Part shown: positions 36,771 to 63,641 of the stretch, piece by piece
Layout: the number at the start of each line of letters is the position of its first letter
Numbering within the stretch: position 1 is the first letter of the stretch
From: Mugil cephalus
Lineage: Eukaryota; Chordata; Actinopteri; Mugiliformes; Mugilidae
Length of the DNA stretch: 64,000 bases
Direction of reading: 5' to 3'
NCBI RefSeq assembly: GCF_022458985.1
Contig: NC_061779.1
Span: forward strand, 14,367,001 to 14,431,000
The notes under the pieces: generated by a model
Seen by the model: the letters and a program-made list of their open reading frames with translations, nothing else
Databases searched by the model: none
Told to the model about the DNA's origin: nothing
Program-made: the position numbers and the translations under genes

Positions 36771-38445
36771 ATTATTAAAATGACCCCATATTGAATAGAA
36801 GTGTGAACTAATGAAAACAATTCTTTTCATTTGTTTATTTAGTTTTTTTTTTTTTTCCTTTTGCTGTTAAAGGCATAGCGCTGTTGTTCCTCTTCCAAGG
36901 ACACAGAGAAGCCCAGCAAACTGCACATCAAAATGCACTGGAACCAATGCTAAAACCTCTAATTTTGTCTGAGTATTTTTCATCTCTTTTACATTGAAAA
37001 TTTCCGAGATGTGTTTGAGAAAAAGGGGACAGTCTGAAATGAGAGCATTTAGGTTTAAAAGAACAATATATATATAAATATATTGATATATGAATATAGA
37101 AATAGAAATTTGTATATGTTGTCAGTTGCTGAACAACAAGAACATCATTTGAGCCCAATTTTAAAAGCACATCCTTTGCCACTACGAGCAGAAACGCAGA
37201 TATTAAATGTTAAAGTGCACACACTCACTCAGACAATCCCGGTCTCTCTCAGTCTGTTGGGGTAAAACCAATGTGAAGGGTTCAAGAAGGCAACAAGTGT
37301 TACTGTTCATTTCACTTGCCAAAGCTAATCGAGTCGCAGAGGTTAACGATTCATTTTGATAAAATTAATTTGAGGTCTATGTCTTGTTGTATATTATTGT
37401 ACAGAATGTATCGGCCCTCTTGTACGCTGGCCGGTACTGTGATCAGTGCGTTGCACTGAGGACCACTGTGTCTACTTTTTACATTTCTGCATTAACGAGC
37501 ATCGCCCTGTATTGATCTCTCGTCCATGAATGTAACTGTTTCTGTGGAATGTTTTAAGACGCTAAAAGAAAACTAAAACATACCTTTTTTGTTTTTTTAA
37601 ATGGTTGGACCCCGTTTACCAAAGAATTGGATCAAATCTCGCACCTACGGGAGCCGTCAGTCTCTTTCCCTGGCTGTTGTGTCGAGCTGGGACATTGGAT
37701 TTCTTGGGGTCCAATCGGAGACCTCATGAAATTACATTCAGGTTCCCCTCCCAACCATCTGTAGATCTCTTCAAAAGATTACCACAGAGGACAGACTGTG
37801 GTGCAGCATCTCTTTTTCAACAAACCTCACCATTTTCCCCTCATTCCAGCCTTCCCATGACGGGGCTGCAGCATTTTTGCAAAAGCAGTGTACACTCTGC
37901 ATTTGTATTGGTGCCGTCTTTTTTTTTATTATTTTTTATCTCCCGTTTATTTTCCATGGATGAATCTCAACAAGAATTGTCCAAAAAAAAAAAAAAAAAA
38001 AAACTCGGACAGAAATATTAAGTGCCCCGGTGTGTCTGCAAGAGCATGCCATCCATCATGCTGTACACTGGTCTCAAGTGATGAACGACAACCTCCCAAC
38101 ATGTGACAGGGCCATGGACCTTGTGGAAAATGATTTGGAAATGCTCAATATATTCAGTTTCCCCAGTGCTTAGCTTTTCAAACTCGTAACCTGCAAACAA
38201 GGTATCCGTTTGCGATGTTGATATAGTGCATTTCAAATAAAAACTGCTCATTTTTGTGAGTTTCTCAGCTTCTGCCTTCACTCCCGTCACTATTTCAGTG
38301 GCGACAGAAGGGGAAGGTGTTCAGCTTAAATGGCTTTCTGTATTAGACATTAGTGTGGAGATGATGTGGATAGAATTGTATGTACAATGTTGTGTACCAG
38401 ACAATACTGTAAAATAATAAATTTATTTACCTTTAAAACGGTTTT
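36771..38445 (+). other. znf710: znf710 3' untranslated region
   Basis: AT-rich non-coding sequence after the TGA. A poly(A) signal AATAAA lies at 38,236-38,241 and a second at 38,416-38,421. There is also a long A run at about 37,982-38,002, so an annotated 3' end there could be an internal-priming artefact. The extent is inferred. Confidence 0.65.
38416..38421 (+). terminator. Poly(A) signal, znf710
   Basis: AATAAA hexamer. It is the most distal plus-strand signal before the convergent idh2 3' end. Confidence 0.6.
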
Positions 38446-38500
38446 CATTCGTTGTCCAAAAAACACACGTAACGCCATAAAAATAATGGGTCAAACGAGA

Positions 38501-38506
38501 TTTATT
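38501..38506 (-). terminator. Poly(A) signal, idh2
   Basis: TTTATT on the plus strand is AATAAA on the minus strand, about 310 bp downstream of the idh2 stop. A more proximal AATAAA on the minus strand lies at 38,723-38,728. Confidence 0.55.
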
Positions 38507-38810
38507 GGCGAATATGTTTGACACAGGCTTCAGTCTTGCCCAAGGCATTACACAGTATTGAATACAGTACTTCACATTACAAAAATAAAACCTTGCAAAT
38601 ACAGGACAGATAGCTACGGGGGCATCAGGTGGAAGGGTCATCTCTCAACCATTTAATAACCTAACCACTAAAATATCCTATAGACGGTACTTTCATTTTC
38701 CTTCTGATGAAATGCAAGTGGATTTATTGACCTTTTTTAAGTTAAAAATGAGGTACAAAACAGAAGAGTGACGCTGCCATCTCCAGGCTAACTATAGTCT
38801 TTCAAGTCCT

Positions 38811-48409
<9,599 letters not shown>

Positions 48410-48600
48410 ATCTCCCCTGGCCCGATTCACTTTGCGGTTAACACTCGACGAAACTCAGAGCAAAGAGGGGGCTAAATGCTCTCCGGCTCGCGGCAATATA
48501 GTCCAGCTGCAGCACCGCCCTTCTTCCCCTCCCCGGCGGGACACGCTGGGCTCTACGTCAGAGCCACACAGACACGAGAGGAGGGATCCACACCACGAAA
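48410..48600 (-). promoter_or_regulatory. idh2: idh2 promoter region
   Basis: CpG-rich sequence immediately upstream of the idh2 start codon. It contains a GC-box-like caccgccc near 48,512 and a CRE-like TGACGTA on the minus strand at 48,554-48,560. No TATA box is evident. Promoter assignment rests on position and composition. Confidence 0.55.
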
Positions 48601-48755
48601 TAAAATAAATAAAATAACCCTAAAAAGAGGTCAACCTCCACACAGGCTCTTTTTATAGTCTGGAAAACTACAAAGTCTACACTGCTGACTATCAAGCAGA
48701 TCATCAGTCCTCTGCAGGGAGACTCTTGATGACTATCAGTTCATTTTGTTGTATG

Positions 48756-48778
48756 TTAATATTATTATTATTATTATC
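48756..48778. repeat. (ATT)n microsatellite, short
   Basis: Short ATT array, directly visible, within the 135-codon hydrophobic plus frame at 48,726-49,133, which I do not regard as a gene. Confidence 0.85.
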
Positions 48779-48984
48779 TGGAATAATAATTAACCGATTT
48801 CCAGCTCTTTGGTTGGTGTTTGTTGTGTTTATGTCTTCATTTTGGTCTGTGTTTAATTATTTATTTATGTTCAAAATAAAAAGACAAAGACAATCAAGAT
48901 TTCATAGACTGGGACTTGCACTAATTGGCACTTTATGTACATTATTTACATTTTCTCTGTGCATGTTGTTTCTTTTATCAAGGG

Positions 48985-49050
48985 GGTTCGTATTTTTCAC
49001 AAGTCTCATCTCATCTTCTACTACCACTTATCGTAACGAGGGTGGCGGGG
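48985..49050 (-). mobile_element. LINE 3'-end fragment (L2-like)
   Basis: The minus strand reads cgttacgataagtggtag, then tagaagatgagatgagac, the 3' tail pattern of an abundant fish LINE family ending in a (GATGA)n-like repeat. It is a heavily 5'-truncated copy. Family name is from memory. Confidence 0.5.
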
Positions 49051-49439
49051 GTTATTTTTCACAAGTGTTTTGTTTAAATGTCTTATATGTGTGCATTTTA
49101 AGGAGTCTGCAAAATTCTGTTACGTTCTCATAATGACATAAAGACTCCTGATTCTTGAAATCATTAGATAGACTGGTGTCTAGTTCTGTACTTAAACCCC
49201 TTCAAGACTGTTACAATGTTTAGTTTATGCTGAAATAATAATATCAAAAAAAAAAGTATGATCAGTTTGGAGGATGTAGATTGTGTTGCTGTTAAACTGA
49301 ATAAAACTCAAAAATGTTCCCGTTATTTAGAAACTTATGTTGTTTCAACAGTTCACTGGTACTACAAACCACAGCCTCCAAAATTAAAACACAGCTGAAA
49401 CAACAATTGTTTTTGGTTGAATATCACAACCTTCATGAA

Positions 49440-49515
49440 GCAAATATTTAGTGCAGGACGTGTTGATTAGATTGCATTAATTTGCACAAGTGTACCTAAT
49501 GAATTGTGTATAACA
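49440..49515 (-). repeat. Tc1-type terminal fragment
   Basis: The minus strand reads ttcattaggtacacttgtgc followed by aaattaatgcaatctaatc, related to the terminal fragments at 6,535 and 11,974. Confidence 0.45.
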
Positions 49516-49794
49516 CTCCACTATGACACGTATGAAATCTGACAGTGTCTCAGTGCTCATGAAAATATTTTTATGGTTGTTCCCAAAACCTGATATTAGG
49601 CAACTTAAGAGCTCACTCCAGTGATTTAGCGTCGCACTTTATAAAAACAGACTGGATCCAGTAATGTAACCTGGTTATCCTGTTATCTGACAAATAAATG
49701 ACCACATCTTTTGAACTCTTTGAGTTTGATAGAGGGTTTCTCCAGAGGACCTTTAGTCAGACTTTGGAAATCTCCTCTTTGTTCTCGAACCAAA

Positions 49795-49890
49795 GAAGCA
49801 TCCCCCGATCACAGCTGGGACAGGCTCTAACAACCCCTGAGACCCAAGTGAGAATATGCGGTAGTAGAAGATGAGATGAGATGAGCCAAA
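49795..49890 (+). mobile_element. LINE 3'-end fragment (L2-like), opposite orientation
   Basis: Plus strand: cacagctgggacaggctc, later cctgagacccaagtgag, then agaagatgagatgagatgag. It is the same tail as the 48,985 copy, in the opposite orientation. Confidence 0.6.
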
Positions 49891-51249
49891 GAAGACTATT
49901 TTTGCAGACCAATTTAGTGCACTTGAAAACACTAACTAGTCTTTTCTTCTTTAAAAAAATAAATAAATAAAATATTCCTACAATATCCACACAATGAGTT
50001 CTCATCGTGCCTTTACTAAGGATTTTTTTTATGATAACATGCCCACTACAAAGCGGGAAATATACACAGATGTCAATTTTAAATAGGAGCTGCATTACAT
50101 ATAATGGCTCCAACAATATGCTGTTTAATCACGAAGAACAGACCAAATATTTCTCCTTGAGGTAGATTAGAGCAGAGTTCAAATATCCAGACGGACATTT
50201 TGAAATTTATTAGGACGTCAGTTCATATAAAGAATAGTCACAGATAGTCACATTCCAAAAAGCCTCAGCAGAGGGCCCTCTAATTTTAGCAGGGGAAGGA
50301 GGTTACCATACTGGGAGAAAGATTGGGAAGTGTGTAACGCTGTCACATGACGGACTCGGTACTGAGCCAACTAAAGAGACAGACGGGTCACCTCTGAAGT
50401 GCTCTCACATGTGAGAATATGGGGGCTGCACAGATACAATACACATAAACAAAAACACAGTTATCTAGACAGCGTGGCTTAAGCAGAACGTGAGATAGCC
50501 GCCGTCAACTTGTTTTTTATCACATTGTGAAGAAGGTCGACGAAGGTCAGCCGTTTCAGTTCCTAAAATGCTCACGTTAGTACTGCGCATGTAACGAGGA
50601 AGCGTAATGAAGACTAACTACAGTCAGACAGAACACCGTGACCTCTGCCTTTAACCTTTAATCTCTCGACCTGTAAACGTGTCTACAAGTCGCCTGAGCT
50701 TCAGACACAGTCACTCTCAGATGTCACCCTGTAAACCGCAAGGTCAAATCTATAAACACCCATATATAGCCCTTGTTCAGACTCATAACACTACTTCATT
50801 GTGTTTTAAAGAGAAAGGCACTGATCTGACACCTAACGTTTTACATTCATCAAGAAAAAAAAGTAACTAAATGTTTTATTCCAAGTGTCAGTTGCTCAGC
50901 TGCAGCTCTGATCAGGCCTCAATTTAGATTTCAGGGTGTAGGCTGATGCCGTTATTACTGTCATCTCAGAGCTGCTGGTGGGTTTCTTCTTTTGTCTGCT
51001 CATACAACAGCGCAGACACGTCTTCGTGTGCTTGTAGGAGTTTAGGATATCATTTGATGCTAAAGTTCTTTATATAGCTGCAGAACAAGAGTTGTCATGA
51101 CCGACTGGTAAATGTGCGCACACGAAAAATGTGATGCATGTGCTCCATCTGCTGGACCCATTCAGAAGGCACCGTGACTTTGTATGTGAAGCTGCAGTGA
51201 CATCTGCTGGACCACTGGTAAGTTTTTCTTTGAGATGATTGCATTTGCT

Positions 51250-52526
51250 GAAACTCATTTTAGTTCAGGGACCAAAAGACACAACGCAATTTGATTTCAA
51301 GTGGGCCGGACCAGTAACATAAGTAGAACCTATAATAACAACTTTTCCCCTTTGTTTTAGTGCGAAAAGTGCAAGAGCACTATGAAAATGTTCACAGCTG
51401 ATAAACTATCATTTTACAAAATAATTTAATAACAGCCTGAGATTTGTTATTAAAAATAAATGCAATGTCTTTGCTGTCTGCTGTTTAGTTCTGGGTGTTG
51501 GGCTCTGCCCGCTACTCTTCATACAAATCAGGAATAGTAGTTACCTTTGTAGCCCACCACCCACTCCGTTGTCTTCCTTTACAGAAAGTAGGTAAGTGGG
51601 TGACTGCTCTGTTAAAGTCTTAAATTTGGGATGTGTGTATGCCAGCAGTTACAATGTATGACTCTTTCTGGGGACCTGGTTCAAGCTGCCTTGTAATAAC
51701 AACCATTGTAGCCCAATAGCTCCCTCACTCAATACTAGCAGTAGATACTTGGAAGGAAACACTTAATCACAAAGGTACTTGTAGAAGCATAGATAACAAT
51801 TAGTTGTGACTAAGTGACCCCCACCTTTGTATTTAATATTTAAAACAAACACAAAATATTTGAAATACCCGGGACTCAGGCAGTGGTCCTAAGGCTGAGG
51901 CGGGCATGTTGGAGCTCATGGTAATCCAATTTACGGTATTTATATACAGTCTATGGCTACTCACGGTTCCTGGGATGCTGCTCCTTCAGCAGTGTCCCGT
52001 CGATGTAGCAAAGAAACACGTCCTCGGGCTCCGTCCACCTTCATCGCATCCATCGGGTTCTCGGCTTGGCGCAACAAGTGTTTCGCACATACAGTCTCTC
52101 GTGCTACTAGCGCTAGCACGAGGGTGTTAACTAGCAACAGCCCGCAATGTGGTCATGATTTAGCATCAATTAAGTAGAATTCCCGACGGACCCAGGCGGC
52201 ACTGGGCCTCCAGTCTCTCCAGAAAACAAATACATTAAACCGTGCAGACAGGCGCGTTATTAAATCACAGAAACTTAAAACAAAAAAATGCTTTAACCAT
52301 GATGTTCTTTCTTGCTCCGCCTCTCTCCTCTCTGTCCCACCCACCTGGAAGCCCGGTAGGTTAACTTGAACGCCACTAATTGGCCAATCAAACAGACTGA
52401 CGCCTGTCACCTGCCCACGAGGGTAGCGGTGCGTTCAGGGACCATGTGGCACGTAGGACATGGAACATTCTATGTAATTTAGTCACTTTGCGCTTTCATG
52501 TCGTGGACCAGATTGGACACCCTTGA
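51250..52526. mobile_element. hAT-like composite element
   Basis: The left end carries aactcattttagttcaggg and later caagtgggccggaccagta, phrases I recognise from a very common fish hAT family. The right end carries tggaccagattggacaccc, the opposite terminus of the CAGGGGTGTCCAA type. The 1.28-kb span contains a GC-richer middle (about 51,890-52,440) unrelated to the ends, and no intact transposase. It may be one element with captured DNA or two truncated copies side by side. Confidence 0.55.
52099..52123. repeat. Short hairpin-forming inverted repeat
   Basis: ctcgtgcta and tagcacgag are exact 9-bp arms around a 7-base loop, inside the middle of the hAT-like composite. Confidence 0.8.
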
Positions 52527-53129
52527 TCTACAACATTTTAAGACAAGTGCTGAAAAGGAGGATTTCTTTCTGTTATTATGTAAAGTCCCTTGAGATTACA
52601 TATTATGATAATGTATGATTTATCAATACCTAAATAAAGCTAAATTAAAAAGTTGGAAGCACATTAAGATAACATTAAAAAAAGAAACCATTTGCGGTAA
52701 AAAAAAAAAAAATCTACATACTATGATAAACTGTTAAAATTATATGCTCAAACCCCAGTGCAAGATGACGTGTGTGTATTCCAACACAATAAATGCAGAG
52801 TTCAGTTTACAGATCAGTCAAAGATATTCTCTAATGCTCTAAATACATTGGGACACAAACAAATAAACAAATACACGCACTCAGAAACTAAACAAGCTGC
52901 TTTCTACTTCAGCAGCATTGGTTAATATTTATGCAGTGGGATTAATGCATTAATTATCACTGTACAAATAGGACACAATCTTTTTAATATATTATGTCGT
53001 CAATGTTTTTTGTTGTTGTTGCTTTTGTTTTTTCAAATATCAAAATTGTGCTTCACAACGTAAGTTTTTATTTATTACATGAAAACATCTAGAGATGTTG
53101 TTGATGAGATGGACCAATAGGATTCCTCT

Positions 53130-53351
53130 GCTGCGTGACGGGGGGCGGTACTTCCGGGTAGGAAGCTGCGTTTGTTATGTAGCCGCACAGGGTCGCGAGC
53201 TGATGTAAGTGGGGACATTTCTCAGTTTGTAGCAGTTTTACAGATCAGGCGAGAGAGGTCGTGGTTTAAGAAGGACCCAGCGGGGACCCTGTGCTCGGAC
53301 TTAAACTCAGCTTTATCATCAATAAATGTAGTTTTGGAACTTTGTAGGAAA
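53130..53351 (+). promoter_or_regulatory. Promoter and leader of the retinol dehydrogenase-like gene
   Basis: A GGGGCGG GC box and a CTTCCGG ETS-type site lie at about 53,140-53,157. They are followed by 200 bp without an in-frame ATG for the enzyme, and then the start codon. No TATA box is seen. Assignment is by position and motif. Confidence 0.45.
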
Positions 53352-56300
53352 ATGCGGATCATCTCAGCTACAAGCTCCTTTGTTGCCATGTACCCAAAAA
53401 CTATCGCTGCAGTCACAATAACAGGTAACTTATGTTGTGTTTAAAGGTAAAACATGTCACCCTTGTAGTTCCGATGTGTAATGGTTAGGATTATGATTAT
53501 GTAGTTATTGAACGTCTGTTACTACCTATAAATTAAGTATAAATAGTCTAACTTGCTTGTAAAAATGACAGTAATGTATCTGCTCATTCTTATCACACTG
53601 TAGCAGGGGCAATCCTAAACATGTTTACTATGTGAAAGCTGAATATTAGATTACAGCAGACTACAGCGATCCTCAAAGTTCTGGTAATTTTATAGATGTG
53701 GAACACACAAAACTGAAATTAATTCAGAAAGAAAAATATTTAGAAAGGTATAATTAGTAATTAATGAAGACTATTTATCTGTATTGCCACTCCAAACGTA
53801 ATAAATGTTCTTCTTATGGTCCACACAAGTAAAAAAACAAAAACAACAACAACAACAAAGCAAATATAAATGCACCACAAGGCAAACAAAAGACATGTTA
53901 TAAAACTAATTACCTAATAGAATAAACAATGACATATGTAGCACTAAGTAAGTAGCTACAAATATTTGCATAACAAACAGTCCAAAACCCAAGTATTCAA
54001 CTCACAATGAATGAAGCCGAACATTTTGTTCATTCATTATCTGTAATCAGTCATCTATAGAGTCACGGGAGGCTGCAGCCTATCCCAGCTGTCATTGGGT
54101 TGGAGGCAGGGCACACCCTGGATAGATCTCCAGTGTATTGCAGGACTAGAACAGAAAGACAAACAACCACTGAGATTAATTTAGATTCACCAATTAACCC
54201 AACAAGCTGTGCTTGGACTGTGGGAGGGAGCTGGAGCACCCAGAGAAAGCCCACAGGGAGAACATGCTAACTCCACGCAGAAAGGCCTCAGCTGTCTGCC
54301 GGGTTCAAATCACAAACCATAGCTTTTTTTTGTTTGTTTTTACAGTCTGTGATTCAAGCCCAGAAGCAATTTGCTGTGAGGTGTCAGTGTCAACCAATCC
54401 AATCCAAACTTTATTTATAAAGCACTTTAAAACAACCCCAGGGTACGAAAGTGCTGTACAGAAAAGCAAATAAAAGACATAACAACTCACACAAGGCATG
54501 AATGCAAGATACCTTAAAAAGACCTAAAACTTCAGTATGTAAAAAAAACAGCTATATACAACAAGATAAGACAAGACAACCACTACATCACTGTGCCAAA
54601 CATTTCTATGTGTTTAAGGGGTTGAACCAGCAAAAGTTGCTGGAGAAACAGCAATTCTATTTTTATTATTTGACCTATAATTTAATTGATAATTTAATCT
54701 CACATTTGTCTTTTCGTGCCAACGTTGTCAACATTGTAACAGGAGTGGGACTTTTTGGTGTGAAGAAATGGATGGCAGGTGGCGTGTGTCGCAGCAAAGC
54801 CCGATTAGACGGGAAGACCGTGTTGATCACTGGAGCCAACACTGGCATTGGGAAAGAAACGGCTGTTGACCTGGCTAGAAGAGGTTCGCTTATATCCAAA
54901 CCTTCGTTTACAGATTTTATAACGTCATAATGATTCACAGCATCTTTTGCGTTACAGGAGCAAGGGTGATTCTGGCCTGCAGAGACATGGACAGAGCAAA
55001 TAAAGCTGCAGAAGATGTGAGAAAGAGGAGCGGAAATGACAACGTGATTGTGAAAAAGTTGGACTTGGCATCGCTACAGTCAGTACGCCAGCTGGCCCAA
55101 GACGTGCTTGCGAGTGAAGAACGACTAGATGTTCTCATCAATAATGCAGGTGGATGTATACATATCAAAGCGTGACACGTCATATCCCGACGGCTTTGTG
55201 TCGGTGCTCAGTGTTTCTGTTAACAAGTGGGAGGCGGTGAACAAACATCTCCTGATATTCTTACTTTTAGGCATCATGAGCTGTCCACAATGGAAGACCG
55301 AGGATGGCTTCGAAATGCAGTTCGGCGTGAACCACTTGGGCCACTTCCTTCTAACAAACTGTCTGTTGGATCTCCTGAAGAAGTCAGCGCCGAGCCGCAT
55401 CGTCAATGTGTCCAGTTTAGCCCACGAAAGAGGTGCAGTTTTTCCTTCTTTCTTTTTTTTTTATCCTTTCATGCGATATAACACAACATCAGTGACTGAG
55501 GGCGCGCTTCTTTCACTCAACAGGTCAAATCTATTTCGATGACATAAATCAGGAGAAACAGTACAACCCTTGGAAAAGCTATTCTCAAAGTAAACTGGCT
55601 AACGTCCTCTTTACGAGGGAGCTGGCAAACAGGCTACAAGGTGCTGCATCACATTATATATATCTCTCACTTTTCCGTGCATTTATTTTTAAAGTAGTGC
55701 TGCTTATGCATGTCTTTTGAATATTTTGTAGGTACCAGGGTGACAACTTACAGCCTTCACCCTGGAGTGATTCGGACTGAGCTTGGCCGACATTTCTGGC
55801 CCAAAATTGCCCTGTGGAAGAGAGTCATATACACACCACTTAGTTTCCTCATCAGGTCTTCAGCAGAAGGGGCTCAGACCACCATCTACTGCGCTGTGGA
55901 GGAGAAACTGGAGAATGAGACTGGACTCTACTACAGGTTAGTCAATGTCAATCAGTATTAGTGGTTATCAATCTAAATGTTCTCTTCCTATGCAGCTACT
56001 GATACCGACGGCACCAAGCCAACACCTGAGATTTATTTTCTTCAGATTTTAAACCTGTATATTTCACAAGGTTAGGCACTAACACCAGTAGTCGCTATGA
56101 TCAATTAGACCGGTGTACCTAAAACACATCCAGCCGTCACGGAGCAGCATTAGCATTCACTTGGAGCGGTGTGCCGGCCCCTCTGATGAATGTTAGCTCA
56201 ATATTCACTCTCCTTTTAACTCTGTTTTTCTCTCCGCTGACTCCTGAGGGACACATCTGTCTTTTCAGCTGCCGAAGCCCCCACTATGATCACCGGCTAG

Positions 56301-57205
56301 TCGCTAACTTTTTCTGTCAACTGCTTGGTGCCAGGCAGCTGGTGTACCGCGGGTCCATCAGAGCTACTTTTCTATCTTTGCTTTACTAACTACAGCAAGT
56401 AGATGAGAGCAGAGCTGTCGGCCCCAAAAAACAAAAGCAATGATCTGAAACAGATTTTAAGGTCTTGCAGAGGTAGTTAGTAATTCTGGTTTATGGCAGC
56501 TACAAGCAAACACTTTTATATAATGAAAATATTCTGGTAATAATTACATATTTGCATTAGCACAATTTTAAAATCAGCTTTTGGCAGGAACTCGGGTTGT
56601 AAATCACTGTTATCAGATTTTGTGCACATACAAACAAATAAGAGTCAGCTGCTGAGCTGCTGCCCACTTTTCCCTGTTTTAAATCTTGAATTTGAAAAAA
56701 AAAAGTTTTTCTTTTACTGGAGACATAATCCCAACTCTGACTTTCTGTCAGTTCAGCCATTTATAAGTGACTGACTGTTTAAGTGTTTGCACATGTGTTC
56801 CTCTAACTCTGCGTGAAGACTGAGACTCTCTACACATACACATGCCAAACTCTGCTATCTATAAAATCCATTCAGTACTCAGTGGAGTGTATAAATATAA
56901 AGATATTGACTGACTTCTGTGGGATAAATGTCTTGTTGTCTGATAAATATAAACTAGGACACTGCTTGTCACAGTACGGTCTGAAAGTATATTGCAGTCT
57001 GTATTGTAATTTATTCTTTGATTCCGTTGATTTATTTTCTGAATGATTAACTTGCTCTCCAGCACGATAGGATTGTGTGTTTAACACTAAACTCTGCACT
57101 AATTACAGCGACTGTGCCCCGAAAACAGCAGCCCCTCAGGGTCTGGATGATGAAGCTGCTAAGAAGCTGTGGGACCTGAGTGCGTCTATGGTTGGTCTGA
57201 CATAA
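53352..57205 (+). CDS. Retinol dehydrogenase 11/12-like short-chain dehydrogenase
   Basis: Seven coding exons are 53,352-53,424; 54,743-54,883; 54,958-55,149; 55,271-55,432; 55,524-55,640; 55,732-55,936; 57,109-57,205. All GT-AG phases join to 328 residues. A hydrophobic N-terminal segment (about residues 8-31) is followed by the basic-aromatic KKWMAGGVC, as in microsomal RDH11/12. SDR hallmarks are the cofactor loop [10 protein letters not shown] (54-63), ACRD (78-81) with the arginine favouring NADP(H), NNAG (133-136), the catalytic NVSS serine (about 183), and YSQSK with Tyr209 and Lys213. [13 protein letters not shown] and the C-terminal [13 protein letters not shown] fit RDH11-14. Likely reaction: NADP(H)-linked retinal/retinol or lipid-aldehyde interconversion at the ER membrane. 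Exact orthology (RDH11, 12 or a fish-specific copy) is unresolved, so no symbol is given. The exon 2 acceptor has a poor pyrimidine tract. Confidence 0.92.
54040..54310 (+). mobile_element. Abundant fish interspersed repeat (probable LINE 3' part)
   Basis: Phrases such as gctgcagcctatcccagctg, gcagggcacaccctggatag, ttggactgtgggagg and gggagaacatgctaactcca are those of a very common teleost repeat. It lies in the first intron of the dehydrogenase gene. Confidence 0.65.
54390..54485 (+). repeat. Second fish interspersed repeat fragment
   Basis: ccaatccaatccaaactttat, ataaagcactttaaaacaac and gaaagtgctgtacagaaaag match a common fish repeat type. It sits between the previous repeat and exon 2 of the dehydrogenase. 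Confidence 0.55.
56060..56420. repeat. Probable interspersed repeat in last dehydrogenase intron
   Basis: The stretch around cacatctgtcttttcagctg, atcaccggctagtcgctaac and gccaggcagctggtgtac resembles a repeat I recall from spiny-rayed fish genomes. No terminal repeats were identified, so the class is unknown. Confidence 0.35.
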
Positions 57206-58399
57206 TCACAGTGACATGGATGAGGGTGATGACGATTGTGCATCATCAACATACCGACGGCCTGCCAAGTGGCCTGAGGAAACACTGGTGCTCTTTCTAA
57301 TGAGCTTCTGTGCGGCTGCTAGCAGCTGAGCTCCGGATTGATGTGACAAACACGTAAACAAGCAAAACACAAACCGTGTTAGTGATAGACATTTATTTAG
57401 AATATACAACAAACTACTTGCAAAAATACTATGGGTTAAATTAAGTTTTGTTCTAAACAGAAGCAGTGCTTCACAGGTAAGGTACATGGAAGCTGTGTGA
57501 TCTTTAGTTTTGATTGCCATTAGCACGACATGACATTTTAATTGACAAGTTTCACCAATGTCTGTGTTGACTAAGGGCTCAAACGTCATTCAGCGTTGCT
57601 TGAATTGATCATGTAAGAATTCCATGTGCTTCGAGTGTTTGTAACACTGTCAGTTGTGGCATTTTCAGTTATTTACCTCCTGGGCCATAAAGTGCTGTTA
57701 TAGCCCATTGCTTTACCTGTTTCTTAAGGCATACTTTTCATTCGTGTCATGTGTATTTTGTTCCATGTGTGACCAACAGTATTGTAATAACGTTGGTCGC
57801 ACTGACATGAATTAAAATGGTCTTAATACAATGAATGTATCTGCTCATTCTTTTTTCAGTTTTTTTTTTGTTTTGTTTTGTTTTATCTTGAAGGCACTTT
57901 GTACAGAATTGCTACAAACAGTCAATTTTCATCTTACTCAAAGCTACATCTCAGACAAGTGCATCACATTTTTTTTTCTTTTCCAGAGAAAGTCCATTAA
58001 TGGGCTAATTACATATGCACAAGTGCACCCAAGTGGCCTGCTGGCTACAAATGAACCCTGTATGTTTCCTACACGTTACATGATCAATGTAAGTGAGCTA
58101 GTTCAGAGGAAAGGTACCATGTGTTGGCATTTACATTCAAAACTGTTACGTACATATACAGCAGATGTTGTGAAGTTCAAAGATGCTTAAGGTCGAGTGT
58201 AACACAGGGAGGAAATCTATCTATATTGCTCAGTTTCAATATATGTATACATATACATATTGTTTTTATAAATTATACATTATTCAACATCTAGATGGCT
58301 CTGAGTCTACACAACTGAACCTACTGATGTGCTTCCTGACAATTTATGGTGTTAACACTTCTACCACCACAATATTGGCTGCATAAACGGTGTCACTAA
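57206..58399. other. Convergent 3' UTR region between dehydrogenase and ankrd34c
   Basis: Holds the plus-strand 3' UTR (candidate ATTAAA signal at 57,811-57,816) and the minus-strand ankrd34c 3' UTR (candidate AATAAA on minus at 57,392-57,397). If both are used, the two transcripts overlap by about 400 bp. No gene is recognised. Confidence 0.5.

Positions 58400-63641
<5,242 letters not shown>

Noticed and set aside
48726-49133. 135-codon hydrophobic plus frame
   Set aside because: AT-rich sequence biased to Leu/Phe/Ile codons; includes an ATT array and a LINE tail; no start context or relatives recognised.
53172-53444. 90-codon plus frame overlapping the dehydrogenase first exon
   Set aside because: Different frame from the enzyme and no similarity to its N-terminus; treated as leader sequence.
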